DNA from: Planococcus chinensis
GTDB lineage: Bacteria; Bacillota; Bacilli; Bacillales_A; Planococcaceae
NCBI RefSeq assembly: GCF_020071995.1
Contig: NZ_JABWTK010000003.1
Coordinates: forward strand, 248,001 to 312,000
Direction: 5' to 3'
Length of the DNA stretch: 64,000 nt
A model generated the notes under the pieces. That model searched no databases. It was given only the letters and a program-made list of their open reading frames with translations, and was not told the origin of the DNA. The position numbers and the translations under genes were made by a program. This document shows positions 7,877 through 16,167 of the stretch, piece after piece (the stretch's first letter is position 1; each line of letters starts with the position of its first letter).

Positions 7877-8328
7877 TGGATGGGCGAATAAAAGAAGCCG
7901 TTGATTTGTTTCAGGAAGTAATGCTATACGGTACGGAACGCGTCATTAAAGCGATTGATGATCCGCTATGGAAAGAGTTTTCTCCGGAACAAATGCAAAT
8001 GCTTAAGCTGATCAGCAAGGAAAAACGTGTTACATCCAGCAGGCTGGCTGTTTTGCAGGCGGTACATAAAAGTGCGATTTCCAGCAGAATCAAAAAGCTG
8101 CTGCAAAAAGAAGTGATTCGCTTTGTTCAAACCGAACAGCAGGATCGGCGCGAAAAATTGATCGAACTGACCGAGCAGGGAGAAAAAGTCTTGGCGCAGT
8201 CAGATAAAGTGTTAACGGATTACATTGAGAAATTAATGGCTGAGCACGTGGACGATGAGGAAATCGATCAATTTCTAACGATTTTCCGCAAATTAAAAGA
8301 TATTATCAAAACGGATGGAGTGTCGTAA
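7876..8328 (+). CDS. MarR family transcriptional regulator
   Basis: The 150-residue protein has the MarR winged-helix order: helix with FSPEQMQMLKLISKE, recognition helix region SSRLAVLQAVHKSAISSRIKKLLQKE, wing QDRREKLIELTEQGEK, and C-terminal dimer helices. The start TTG 7876 sits 8 nt after AGGGGGT; an earlier TTG at 7858 lacks a site. The stop codon directly abuts the start of the MMPL exporter gene, so both form one operon. The inverted repeat over the promoter and ribosome site suggests self-repression relieved by a ligand that the exporter removes. The ligand is unknown. Confidence 0.85.
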   Translation: MDGRIKEAVDLFQEVMLYGTERVIKAIDDPLWKEFSPEQMQMLKLISKEKRVTSSRLAVLQAVHKSAISSRIKKLLQKEVIRFVQTEQQDRREKLIELTEQGEKVLAQSDKVLTDYIEKLMAEHVDDEEIDQFLTIFRKLKDIIKTDGVS

Positions 8329-10953
8329 ATGAAGACTGTTTTAAAACTGAAATGGCCGATTACAATCGGTATGATCATTTTGACGGTTGCCTTATTCTTA
8401 TTGGCGCCAAACTTAACAGAACAAGCAGAAGAAGCGGGATCATTCCAGTTGTCGCAAGATGCTTCTTCACAAATGGCAGCGACGATTCTTGCAGATGCGG
8501 ATGCCGCGGATCAGACCATCTCCTTAGTCATCCCGCTTGAAAAAGAGCTCGATGAACCGATGCGTGAAACTTTGGCCGGCATGGCTAAAGATATAGAAGC
8601 TCTTGGCGAACCGGTGACAAGTGTATTGAACCCGGTGGAAAGCGCAGATCTTGAAGAACAATTGGTTTCTGAAGACCAGAAAACAATTTTGATGCCGGTA
8701 ACGGTTGACGGCACCGATGAAGAAGTGAATGCGGTAGCGGATGAAATTCGCGATACCATCATTCCAAAAGACGTGACCGCTTATGTTACAGGTGAAGCGA
8801 TCATCAATAATGACGTGAATATCAGCGCACAGGAAGGGCTGAAACGGACAGAAATCATTACGGTTGTCTTGATTTTCGGTTTATTGCTTGCGGTATTCCG
8901 TTCGATTGTGACGCCGTTCATCCCGCTTGTAGCTGTAGGGATTTCGTATTTGTTAAGCCAATCGATTGTCGCTTACTTGATCGACTGGGTCGGCTTCCCG
9001 GTATCGAACTATACCCAAATCTTTTTGGTAGCGATCTTGTTCGGTATCGGAACAGATTACTGTATCTTGCTGTTGAGCCGCTATAAAGAGGAATTGTCAG
9101 CAGGGCATGGTGTGGAAGAAGCGATTGTCAACACGTACAAGACAGCTGGCCGCACATTATTGATCAGCGGAATCGCGGTATTCATCGGATTCTTTGCGAT
9201 TGGTTTCGCAGATTTCCCGATTTTTAAATCCGCAGTAGCTGTAGCCGTCGGGATATTCGTGCTATTGCTTGTGCTGTTTACAGTCGTACCGTTCTTCATG
9301 GCATTGCTGAAAGAAAAACTATTCTGGCCGGCGAAAAAATCTGCCGGACATAAAGACAGCAATTTGTGGATTCAAATGAGCAAGCTGTCCATCAACCGTC
9401 CGCTGTTGTCGATGCTTGTAGTGGCTGTTATTACCGTGCCATTGCTGTTTACGTACAATAATTCATTGTCGTTCAACACAGTGGATGAAATCGGTTCGGA
9501 TTATGAATCGGTGAAAGGGCTGCGCGCAATTGAAGATGGTTTTGGCAAGGGCGATTCCTTGCCGATTGAAGTCATCGTAAAATCAGATGAAACGCTGACA
9601 ACAGAATCCATTGTTCCGTATTTTGAAGAAGTCAGCCGCGAAATCGAAAAAATTGACGGCGTTGAAGGCGTCCGGTCAATTACCCGCCCTACAGGCGAAG
9701 TGATTGAGGACCTTTATGCAGACAAACAATTAGGCTTGTTGTCAGAAGGGCTGACAGAAGCAGGCAGCGGCCTCGGAGAAGTACAGGCCGGGCTGACTGA
9801 AATCCAGACTAACTTAACGGGAATCAGTGAACAGACCCGCGGCGCAAACGGCCTTGGCGAAGCCGCTGCAGGGCTTGAGCAGTTGAATAGCCAGCTGGGT
9901 CTGGTTACACAAGGGCTGCAGCAAACAGGGAACGTTCAGCAGACAGTCGGTGCTTTGCCGCAAATCAGCGGGGGGCTGACTGAAATTCAGCAAGGATTGG
10001 CTGGAGCAGCTGGACAAACCGGTGAACTGGGAGCAGGCTTGATGCAGCTGTCTGAAGGCGTCGGTGCTTCGAATGCTGGCCTTGTGGAAATTCAGAACGG
10101 TTTAGCAGAAGCAGCAGAAATGATGCAGAACATGAGCGACAGCAAAACGGTTCGCGATACTGGATTGTTTATTCCGGAAGGGACGCTTGAAGGCGATGAA
10201 TTCGCCCAAGTGCTGGACCGTTATACGTTTGCAGAAGGCACGGGCATGAAGATGGAGGTCATCCTATCAGACGATCCATATTCTCCGGCGGCCATTGATA
10301 CCACTGCGAAAATCAAAGATGCTGTCGAACGTACGGTGACGGCAACACCTCTTGAAGAAACAGATATCGCATACGGCGGCATTTCAAGCATCAACAACGA
10401 TTTGCAGGACGTTTCTTCAAACGACTTTACGAATACCGTTACAATTATGCTGATCAGTTTGTTCGTGATCCTGGCCATCATGTTCCGTTCCTTGATCATG
10501 CCGCTTTACATGATCGGGTCACTGCTATTGACGTATTACACGTCGATATCAATCGCGGAATTGATTTTCGTGAACGGCCTTGGCTATGACGGCATCAGCT
10601 GGGCAGTGCCGTTCTTCGGATTTGTCATGCTGGTGGCTCTTGGGGTCGATTACTCGATCTTCCTTCTTGACCGCTTCCGTGAAGAATCCGCAAACGGCGT
10701 CAGTGTCCGCGATGCCATGAGAACATCCATGGCGAAAATGGGCACCGTCATCATCACGGCTGCGATCATCCTGGCCGGTACATTCGGCGCAATGATGCCG
10801 TCCGGCGTACTCAGCCTGGTGCAAATTGCGACGATTGTAATTACTGGCTTGTTGTTGTACGGTTTGATCGTTCTCCCGCTTCTGATTCCGGCAATTTCGG
10901 TATCATTTGACCGCGGCGTCTGGTGGCCGTTCGGCAACAAAAAACGTTCATAA
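8329..10953 (+). CDS. MMPL/RND family exporter (YdfJ-like)
   Basis: This 874-residue RND-superfamily membrane protein has two halves, each with one helix, an outer loop and a five-helix MMPL bundle. GTDYCILLLSRYKEE and GVDYSIFLLDRFREE are the paired helix-4 proton-relay motifs. The second outer loop (about residues 465-600) holds a Gly/Ala/Gln-rich run of repeated amphipathic segments such as GLTEIQ and GLGEVQAGL, likely a coiled-coil hairpin reaching through the wall. It starts immediately after the MarR stop codon and is probably co-transcribed. The family exports lipids, drugs or other amphiphiles; the substrate is unknown. Confidence 0.88.
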   Translation: MKTVLKLKWPITIGMIILTVALFLLAPNLTEQAEEAGSFQLSQDASSQMAATILADADAADQTISLVIPLEKELDEPMRETLAGMAKDIEALGEPVTSVLNPVESADLEEQLVSEDQKTILMPVTVDGTDEEVNAVADEIRDTIIPKDVTAYVTGEAIINNDVNISAQEGLKRTEIITVVLIFGLLLAVFRSIVTPFIPLVAVGISYLLSQSIVAYLIDWVGFPVSNYTQIFLVAILFGIGTDYCILLLSRYKEELSAGHGVEEAIVNTYKTAGRTLLISGIAVFIGFFAIGFADFPIFKSAVAVAVGIFVLLLVLFTVVPFFMALLKEKLFWPAKKSAGHKDSNLWIQMSKLSINRPLLSMLVVAVITVPLLFTYNNSLSFNTVDEIGSDYESVKGLRAIEDGFGKGDSLPIEVIVKSDETLTTESIVPYFEEVSREIEKIDGVEGVRSITRPTGEVIEDLYADKQLGLLSEGLTEAGSGLGEVQAGLTEIQTNLTGISEQTRGANGLGEAAAGLEQLNSQLGLVTQGLQQTGNVQQTVGALPQISGGLTEIQQGLAGAAGQTGELGAGLMQLSEGVGASNAGLVEIQNGLAEAAEMMQNMSDSKTVRDTGLFIPEGTLEGDEFAQVLDRYTFAEGTGMKMEVILSDDPYSPAAIDTTAKIKDAVERTVTATPLEETDIAYGGISSINNDLQDVSSNDFTNTVTIMLISLFVILAIMFRSLIMPLYMIGSLLLTYYTSISIAELIFVNGLGYDGISWAVPFFGFVMLVALGVDYSIFLLDRFREESANGVSVRDAMRTSMAKMGTVIITAAIILAGTFGAMMPSGVLSLVQIATIVITGLLLYGLIVLPLLIPAISVSFDRGVWWPFGNKKRS

Positions 10954-10991
10954 CTAATTGTTTTTGGAAAACCTATGATTCATCCGTTTAC

Positions 10992-11019
10992 AAAAAAGCC
11001 GCCCTCGGGCGGCTTTTTT
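10992..11019 (+). terminator. terminator after MMPL gene
   Basis: AAAAAAGCCGCC and GGGCGGCTTTTTT pair around a very short loop. Confidence 0.9.
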
Positions 11020-11094
11020 CTGTTTAATGTAGGATTATGGGAAGCCGTGTTATACTAGGCTAAGAATCAACAATTATGAAACGGGGTAACTATT

Positions 11095-11547
11095 GTGCTT
11101 ACATTTGAAGAAAAATTGGCGATCATTGAATCGTTTCCGGAATTGACGCGTAAAGATGTATCGATGAAACGGGTGAATTTTCATTATGAAGAAAGCTTGT
11201 ATGACAAAAAAATCGTTGTTTACCACTTGCATCCAAACGGCAACGGTTTTGTATATGTCGGCAACTTGCCGCAGTATGAAGCGGACGCCAAAGGCTTTGT
11301 CAACATCCGCGAATGTTCCGAGAAAGAACTTCGAAGCATTGTGGCAGACGCATTGGATTATTTGTCGTTAGAGCCGGAACCGCCATACGATAAGACATGG
11401 ACAAACCGCAACAACGAAAAGCTGGACCTGGTTTATGAAGAACCGTTCTGGAACGTCTACACAGGAAAAAATCTGGAAGAAAGCTTCGGAACGTTTGATG
11501 ACGCGGAAAATTATCTGCTCGATCAAGGCTTTAAAGAGCCGAAGTAA
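11095..11547 (+). CDS. conserved-looking hypothetical protein, co-transcribed with GNAT gene
   Basis: This 150-residue soluble acidic protein starts with GTG behind CGGGGT. It has no membrane segment or lipobox. Visible features are an N-terminal helix (FEEKLAIIESFPELTRKDVS), a beta-rich middle (KKIVVYHLHPNGNGFVYVG) and an aromatic C-terminal half (TWTNRNNEKLDLVYEEPFWNVY in two parts). I do not recognise the family. Its last base is the first base of the next start codon, so it is translationally coupled to the acetyltransferase gene and may act with it. Confidence 0.7.
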   Translation: MLTFEEKLAIIESFPELTRKDVSMKRVNFHYEESLYDKKIVVYHLHPNGNGFVYVGNLPQYEADAKGFVNIRECSEKELRSIVADALDYLSLEPEPPYDKTWTNRNNEKLDLVYEEPFWNVYTGKNLEESFGTFDDAENYLLDQGFKEPK

Positions 11548-12002
11548 TGGACATCCGGCGGCTCGGACAAGGTGAAGCACTGCCACTGGACTTAATGCTT
11601 GAAGCAGATCCGTCAGAAAAGCTGGTGCGTGAATACGCGGCAAAAGGCATAGTGTATGCAGCTGAAATTGATCGGCGCCTGGTCGGTGTATATGTATTGC
11701 TGCCTTTGTCGGAAACCGTCGTGGAAATCAAAAACATCGCCGTTGCCGAGCCTGAAAGAGGCAAGGGCTATGGCAAAGAATTGGTGAACCACGCTTTAGA
11801 AGAAGCAAAGCGCGGCGGATTTAAGCATGTAGAAATCGGAACTGGAAATTCGAGTTTCGATCAGCTCGCGCTTTACCAAAAATGCGGGTTTCGATTGAAG
11901 TCGATCGACCGCGGCTTTTTCACCCGCCATTACCCGGAGCCGATTATTGAAAACGGCATCTTATGCCAGGACATGGTGCGGCTTGCATATGAACTGAAAT
12001 AA
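11547..12002 (+). CDS. GNAT family N-acetyltransferase
   Basis: The 151-residue protein has the GNAT fold with the acetyl-CoA motif A, IKNIAVAEPERGKGYGKELVNHAL (about residues 58-82), and the later motif B with LALYQKCGFRLKSID. Substrate is not predictable. ATG 11547 overlaps the upstream stop codon by one base, and a terminator follows directly. Confidence 0.85.
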   Translation: MDIRRLGQGEALPLDLMLEADPSEKLVREYAAKGIVYAAEIDRRLVGVYVLLPLSETVVEIKNIAVAEPERGKGYGKELVNHALEEAKRGGFKHVEIGTGNSSFDQLALYQKCGFRLKSIDRGFFTRHYPEPIIENGILCQDMVRLAYELK

Positions 12003-12030
12003 AACCCTTCCAAATGGAAGGGTTTTTCTT
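12002..12030 (+). terminator. terminator after GNAT gene
   Basis: AAACCCTTCC and GGAAGGGTTT pair around AAAT, then T-run. Confidence 0.88.
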
Positions 12031-12036
12031 TTTGGC

Positions 12037-12107
12037 GTAAATTAAATTACTTTTTAAAGAAATAATCATTGCGCTTTAAAGTAATATAATTTACTATTAG
12101 AAGTAAC
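12037..12107. promoter_or_regulatory. phased GTAA/TTAC half-site array over the promoter of the XRE-F1beta-like gene
   Basis: Five half-sites are seen: CGTAA 12037-12041, TTACT 12048-12052, AGTAA 12081-12085, TTACT 12092-12096 and AGTAA 12103-12107. Starts are 11, 33, 11 and 11 bp apart. TATAAT (12086-12091), the likely -10 box, is exactly the spacer between the third and fourth half-sites. No good -35 box is present. This is probably the binding region of the HTH protein encoded next. Confidence 0.6.
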
Positions 12108-12122
12108 AAGAGGAGGGGTTGG

Positions 12123-13151
12123 ATGGAAGATATTCGATTGAACGTGGCGCTGCTCAGAAAACGGGTACCAAATTTAACGACGGCTGCCAAAGAAGCAGGA
12201 ATTCGGCCAGCGACGGTTTCCAATTTATGCACAGGCAAAATTGATTTGGGAAAAGCGGAAGTCAGAACTTTAGTGGGATTGGCTAAACTGGCCAATTGCA
12301 CAGTAGACGAACTCATTATCCGAGGGGAGAAGATGGCGATGATCGAAACAAAGATTAAAGCATTGGATTTTTTCGCACCATTGGTAAAAGGCGGTACGAC
12401 AGGAATTGTGGCCCGTCCGGGAATGGGACAACTGGTGATTGCAGCAGAATTGCTGCACCGTTTTAAGGAACAGGGTTATCAAACGGTTTACTTGATTCCT
12501 GAAAAAGATCATCCTGAATTAGAAGGCATTGTGGAACTGGCAGACCATATCACCGATTCAGTGGAAAAAACGCTGGAACTGTTAAATCGCTACGGTGATA
12601 AGGCGGTGCTTTTCACAGACAAAGAACGGGTGGATTCGGGAGAGTTGTTCGAGCTGCATGAACAATTAGGTGCTCAATCGGTTACGGTGCTGCTGGTTGA
12701 TTTGTCCGGTGAAGTCGTTGATGACGATTTTCCGTTCGGACCGCTTGAAACGCTTTGGCAGCTCGACGCAGATCTTGCAGCCCGCCACCAGTATCCGGCG
12801 TTAAGCCCGCTCTATTCGGCCTCTTCTTTATTGGAAGAAGCCGAATTGGACGAGCGCCATTTCCAGCTTCGCCAGCGTGCCCAAAAAACCTTGCGCCGTT
12901 ACCGGGAACTTCGATCGGTTGCAGCTGCCCATGGCATCGAAAGAGTCGCGCAGGGCGAGCTGGAAACCTACCAGAGAGGCGAGCGGCTCGAAGCTTATTT
13001 TACACAGCCATTTTACGTGGCTGAAGAGTTTACCGGCCAGTCCGGTGCTGCAGTAACGCTGGAACAGACTTTGCATGATGTGGAAGCCATTTTGAATGGC
13101 CAGGCAGACAGACGGGAGTTAAAAGAATTGCAGTTTATCGGAACTTTGTAA
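12123..13151 (+). CDS. XRE-type HTH protein fused to degenerate F1-ATPase beta-like domain
   Basis: Residues 1-68 are an XRE/Cro helix-turn-helix (LTTAAKEAGIRPATVSNLCTG). Residues 71-342 resemble ATP synthase subunit beta (AtpD). IETKIKALDFFAPLVKGGTTGI matches the segment before the AtpD P-loop, QYPALSPLYSASSLL matches IYPAVDPLDSTSRIL, LRRYREL matches LQRYKEL, and FYVAEEFTGQSG matches FHVAEVFTGSPG. The P-loop GGAGVGKT is replaced by ARPGMGQL (97-104), so the ATP-binding Lys and Thr are gone, and the DELSEED segment is degenerate (IERVAQGELE). It cannot be a working ATP synthase subunit; a DNA-binding sensor or scaffold is inferred. GAGGAGGGG precedes ATG 12123. Single-gene unit with its own terminator. 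The homology is read by eye. Confidence 0.75.
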   Translation: MEDIRLNVALLRKRVPNLTTAAKEAGIRPATVSNLCTGKIDLGKAEVRTLVGLAKLANCTVDELIIRGEKMAMIETKIKALDFFAPLVKGGTTGIVARPGMGQLVIAAELLHRFKEQGYQTVYLIPEKDHPELEGIVELADHITDSVEKTLELLNRYGDKAVLFTDKERVDSGELFELHEQLGAQSVTVLLVDLSGEVVDDDFPFGPLETLWQLDADLAARHQYPALSPLYSASSLLEEAELDERHFQLRQRAQKTLRRYRELRSVAAAHGIERVAQGELETYQRGERLEAYFTQPFYVAEEFTGQSGAAVTLEQTLHDVEAILNGQADRRELKELQFIGTL

Positions 13152-13174
13152 GGAGCCATGTGCTCCTTTTTTTC
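13150..13174 (+). terminator. terminator after XRE fusion gene
   Basis: AAGGAGC and GCTCCTT pair around CATGT, followed by T-run; it overlaps the stop codon. Confidence 0.8.
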
Positions 13175-13230
13175 GTTAAAAGAGGAAAAATGAAGTGGAT
13201 TTCGGTATGCTAAAAGCAAGAGGTGATTTC

Positions 13231-14880
13231 ATGTTCAAGAAAGTGACGTTATATACGAACCGGCTTAATGAAATGAAAGGCTTTTACGAATATCAATTGG
13301 GTTTCCGGATTGTTGAAGAAGACGACAGCAGTTTTACGTTGGCAATTGGGGACTCCCTGTTGGTTTTTAAAACATCCGAACGGGCAGCAATTTACCATTT
13401 TGCTTTTAACATTCCAGGCAACCAATACACCCTGGCCAAAGGATGGGCGAGTTCGCGCGTTGCCTTGAATCGCCAAGAAGGCATGGACGAAATCTATTAC
13501 GCCAATTTTAATGCAGATGCGTTTTATTTTCAGGATCCTGCCGGCAATGTGGTGGAGTTTATCGCCCGGCGCCATATTGACCGGATGGGGGATTTCACCG
13601 TCGACTCCCTTCTCAATATCAGCGAAGTCAGCATTACAACGGATCACGTAGAAGAAGTGGGCGGAAAAATCGAAGCAATGGAAATTCCGGTCCGCGGCAA
13701 TAAAGGAATCGAACCGAACGCGCTGAATTTCCTTGGCCATGACGATGCCTTTATCTTGCTGGTTGCACCAAAACGCACCTGGTACTTTTCCAAGCAGAAA
13801 AGTGAAGTCCATCCGCTGTCAATCGAGTTGGCGGATGGCCGGCAGATCGATATCTCGGAAGACGGCTTGTTCCAAGAAGTCCGTCCAAGCAATCCGATTG
13901 CCGACGGTATGGAAAACCTCGATTTCTCAGGTGTAGCGATGCTGAAAAATCAGGAAGTTTGGTCGATGGCGAAGGGCTTTGCAGACCGTTCAAACGAACG
14001 GCCGAACGCGTTGGATACCCGCTTTGGGATTGCTTCCGGCTGCAAAATTTTCACGGCAACCGCCATCTGCCAATTGGTGGAGGAAGGGAAGCTGTCATTT
14101 GAAGATCGTTTGCCGCAGCTTTTGCCGGAATTCTTCCCGAATTTTGATGTGACCATTCATCAGTTGTTGACGCATACATCCGGGATTCCGGATTATTTTG
14201 ATGAAGAAACGATGGATGATTTTGAAGAAATCTGGGCCAAGCACCCGATGTATCTCATGCAGTCGGCGGTTGATTTTGTGCCGCTGTTTAAAGACGAACC
14301 GATGAAGTTTGTACCGGGGGAAAGATTCCAGTACAACAATGCCGGGTTTATTGTGCTGGGCCTTATTGTAGAGAAAGCCGCAGGGCAGGCGTTCACCGAT
14401 TTTGTGGAAGAAAATATTTTTGCGCGGGCCGGGATGGAAAAGTCAGGATATTTTCGTCTGGACCGCTTGCCGAAAGAAACAGCTTTTGGTTATATTGAAG
14501 AAGAAAATTCGTGGCGGACCAATCAATATGCGATACCGATTAAAGGCGGAGCGGACGGCGGAGCGTTTGTAACGGCCGGCGATATGGCTTCTTTCTGGGA
14601 GAGTTTGATGGATTTCACGCTGCTTTCTGAAGAAATGACGAAGACCTTGCTGGCGCCGCATGTAGCATTCGATGTCCATGCTTACGGCTACGGTGTCTGG
14701 ATTGCACGCAGTGAAGAGGCTGTAGTAAAGTACCACGTGACTGGATACGATCCAGGTGTCAGCTTCCACTCAGGCTATTATCCGGACACGAAAACCGTTT
14801 TAACGGTCCTTTCGAATAAAGGAGAAGGCGCTGCTGACGTCATGAAATTGATAGAAGCGACAACATTGAACCATAAATAA
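13231..14880 (+). CDS. fusion protein: VOC domain plus beta-lactamase-type serine hydrolase
   Basis: The protein (549 residues) joins a VOC/glyoxalase-like region (about 1-190: KKVTLYTNRLNEMKGFYEYQ, FYFQDPAGNVVEFIARR) to a class C beta-lactamase-like hydrolase (about 220-545). The hydrolase shows S269-G-C-K272 (SxxK), Y368-N-N370 (YxN), HQLLTHTSGIPDYF and GGADGGAFVTAGDMASFW. The third motif reads VTGYDPG where HTGxxPG is usual, with a His one residue earlier. The family includes D-amino-acid peptidases and esterases. The two parts are normally separate proteins; no stop or frameshift lies between them. ATG 13231 follows AAGAGGTGA; the frame opens at GTG 13195 without a site. Confidence 0.8.
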   Translation: MFKKVTLYTNRLNEMKGFYEYQLGFRIVEEDDSSFTLAIGDSLLVFKTSERAAIYHFAFNIPGNQYTLAKGWASSRVALNRQEGMDEIYYANFNADAFYFQDPAGNVVEFIARRHIDRMGDFTVDSLLNISEVSITTDHVEEVGGKIEAMEIPVRGNKGIEPNALNFLGHDDAFILLVAPKRTWYFSKQKSEVHPLSIELADGRQIDISEDGLFQEVRPSNPIADGMENLDFSGVAMLKNQEVWSMAKGFADRSNERPNALDTRFGIASGCKIFTATAICQLVEEGKLSFEDRLPQLLPEFFPNFDVTIHQLLTHTSGIPDYFDEETMDDFEEIWAKHPMYLMQSAVDFVPLFKDEPMKFVPGERFQYNNAGFIVLGLIVEKAAGQAFTDFVEENIFARAGMEKSGYFRLDRLPKETAFGYIEEENSWRTNQYAIPIKGGADGGAFVTAGDMASFWESLMDFTLLSEEMTKTLLAPHVAFDVHAYGYGVWIARSEEAVVKYHVTGYDPGVSFHSGYYPDTKTVLTVLSNKGEGAADVMKLIEATTLNHK

Positions 14881-14909
14881 ATGAGAGAACTTTTAGGAGG
14901 GGTGAGGGC

Positions 14910-15017
14910 ATGAGCGGCAAAAAACTAGCAATTGGAATAGTGGTCGGCACCCTTGTAGCATGCGCGTTGATCTACTTTGGCTTCCAATTGTATTTCACGA
15001 TGAATCCAACTCAATAA
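14910..15017 (+). CDS. 35-residue single-pass membrane peptide
   Basis: A good ribosome site (AGGAGGGG, about 14896-14903) precedes ATG 14910. The peptide has a short basic start (MSGKKLAIG), one hydrophobic helix (IVVGTLVACALIYFGFQLYF) and a polar end (TMNPTQ). It lies 29 bases after the serine-hydrolase fusion gene and ahead of a strong terminator, so it is probably the last gene of that transcript. Function unknown. Confidence 0.65.
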   Translation: MSGKKLAIGIVVGTLVACALIYFGFQLYFTMNPTQ

Positions 15018-15020
15018 ACA

Positions 15021-15057
15021 AAACAGGATGCCGAGAAACCACGGCATCCTGTTTTTA
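15021..15057 (+). terminator. terminator after small membrane peptide gene
   Basis: A 13-bp perfect stem, AAACAGGATGCCG with CGGCATCCTGTTT, around an 8-nt loop, then T-run. Confidence 0.92.
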
Positions 15058-15072
15058 TCTAAAAAAGAACAT

Positions 15073-15103
15073 GAAAAAATGGACTCCCCATAAAGGGAGC
15101 CCA
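15073..15103 (-). terminator. terminator of the cold-shock gene
   Basis: On the minus strand TGGGCTCCC pairs with GGGAGTCCA (one mismatch) and is followed by TTTTTT. Confidence 0.75.
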
Positions 15104-15121
15104 TAGAAAGTTAAGTTAAAA

Positions 15122-15322
15122 TTAAGCTTTAACTACGTTAGTAGCTTGAAGACCGCGTTGGCCTTGCTCGATGTCGAAAGTAACTTCTTGACCTTCTTCT
15201 AAAGATTTGAATCCTTCGCTTTGAATAGCTGAGAAGTGTACGAATACGTCGTCTCCGCCTTCGCGCTCGATGAAGCCGAATCCTTTTTCTGAGTTAAACC
15301 ATTTTACTTTACCTTGTTCCAT
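15122..15322 (-). CDS. cold-shock protein (CspA/CspB family)
   Basis: The 66-residue protein is a single cold-shock domain. RNP1 (KGFGFIE) and RNP2 (VFVHF) are intact, with the family start [10 protein letters not shown] and end [10 protein letters not shown]. It binds single-stranded RNA and DNA and keeps mRNA unfolded in the cold. ATG 15322 is preceded by GAGGAGG; a longer frame to 15400 exists but lacks a ribosome site. The leader from the promoter is about 110 nt, as is usual for cold-induced csp mRNAs. Single-gene unit. Confidence 0.95.
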   Translation of the reverse strand: MEQGKVKWFNSEKGFGFIEREGGDDVFVHFSAIQSEGFKSLEEGQEVTFDIEQGQRGLQATNVVKA

Positions 15323-15438
15323 GTGTGTTTCCTCCTCGTATGCATATGCATACATTGTATTACTATCCTTGCTCAAATCTTGCAGATGAACATCTGACAC
15401 TTTATAAAAAGTTATCCGAACAAAAATAATTCTTCCTT

Positions 15439-15467
15439 AGAATAACATGGGGTTACAGAAATTGCAA
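15439..15467 (-). promoter_or_regulatory. sigma-A promoter of the cold-shock gene with long leader
   Basis: On the minus strand TTGCAA (15467-15462) and TATTCT (15444-15439) are separated by 17 bp. Transcription would start near 15432, giving a leader of about 110 nt before the ATG. Confidence 0.75.
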
Positions 15468-15552
15468 GCCTTATGCCGAAATTGGTTTTTCTATTTTATG
15501 TTTGCGCTTTTCTATATAATAAAAGAATTGCAGGGGAAAGGGGCGTGAAGAG

Positions 15553-16095
15553 ATGAAAAAAGTAATGGTGACGGGGGTTTCAGCAGGTGCCGGCAAGTCG
15601 ACTTTTGCGGCTGAACTGGGAAAGAAACTGGATATTCCGGTCTATCATCTTGATTCGATTTATTGGAAAGCCGGCTGGATCGAAGCCGATCCGGAAGAAT
15701 TCAGGGCAGCCCAAGAAAAAATTACAGCAGGTGATCGCTGGATCATCGAAGGAAATTACACCGCAAGCTTTGACATCCGCATGAAAGAAGCGGACACCTT
15801 TATTTATTTGGAAGTGCCTTTAAGCGTATGCCTATACCGCGTATTGAAACGCTGGCTGACAAATTTGGGCAAAACACGACCGGATATGGCGGAAGGCTGC
15901 CCGGAAAAGATGGAGTGGGCGTTTCTGAAGTTTATCATTACGACTTATAAAGCACGAAAAGGAAAAATGCGCGCATACATGCAGGAATTCCTGGAAGCTG
16001 ATCTGGCCAATCAAGTAATTTTCCTAAACAATCAAAAACAGATCGATGGATTTATAAAAGGCGTCTGCCCCCGGAAGTCCAATAAACAAATTTAA
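15553..16095 (+). CDS. P-loop kinase-like protein (FlaR/topology modulation family)
   Basis: The 180-residue protein resembles adenylate-kinase-type P-loop enzymes annotated as DNA topology modulation protein FlaR. Walker A is GVSAGAGKST (K15). LDSIYWKAGW, the family's substrate-site segment, follows near residue 34, then WIIEGNYTASFDIRMKEADT and the Arg-containing lid RVLKRWL. The name FlaR rests on an old genetic link; the fold suggests a small-molecule kinase. ATG 15553 follows AGGGGAAAGGGGCG. Single gene. Confidence 0.75.
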   Translation: MKKVMVTGVSAGAGKSTFAAELGKKLDIPVYHLDSIYWKAGWIEADPEEFRAAQEKITAGDRWIIEGNYTASFDIRMKEADTFIYLEVPLSVCLYRVLKRWLTNLGKTRPDMAEGCPEKMEWAFLKFIITTYKARKGKMRAYMQEFLEADLANQVIFLNNQKQIDGFIKGVCPRKSNKQI

Positions 16096-16167
16096 AAACT
16101 ATAACAACTCCAGAAGATGAAGTGGTATCCTAAACATATAAAATACTACGGACTAGGAGAATGCGCT

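Noticed and set aside
12123..13151. functional ATP synthase beta subunit
   Set aside because: The P-loop Lys/Thr and DELSEED motif are missing, an HTH domain is attached, and no other atp genes adjoin.
13195..13230. upstream GTG start of the VOC-hydrolase fusion
   Set aside because: No ribosome site precedes GTG 13195, while AAGAGGTGA is well placed before ATG 13231.
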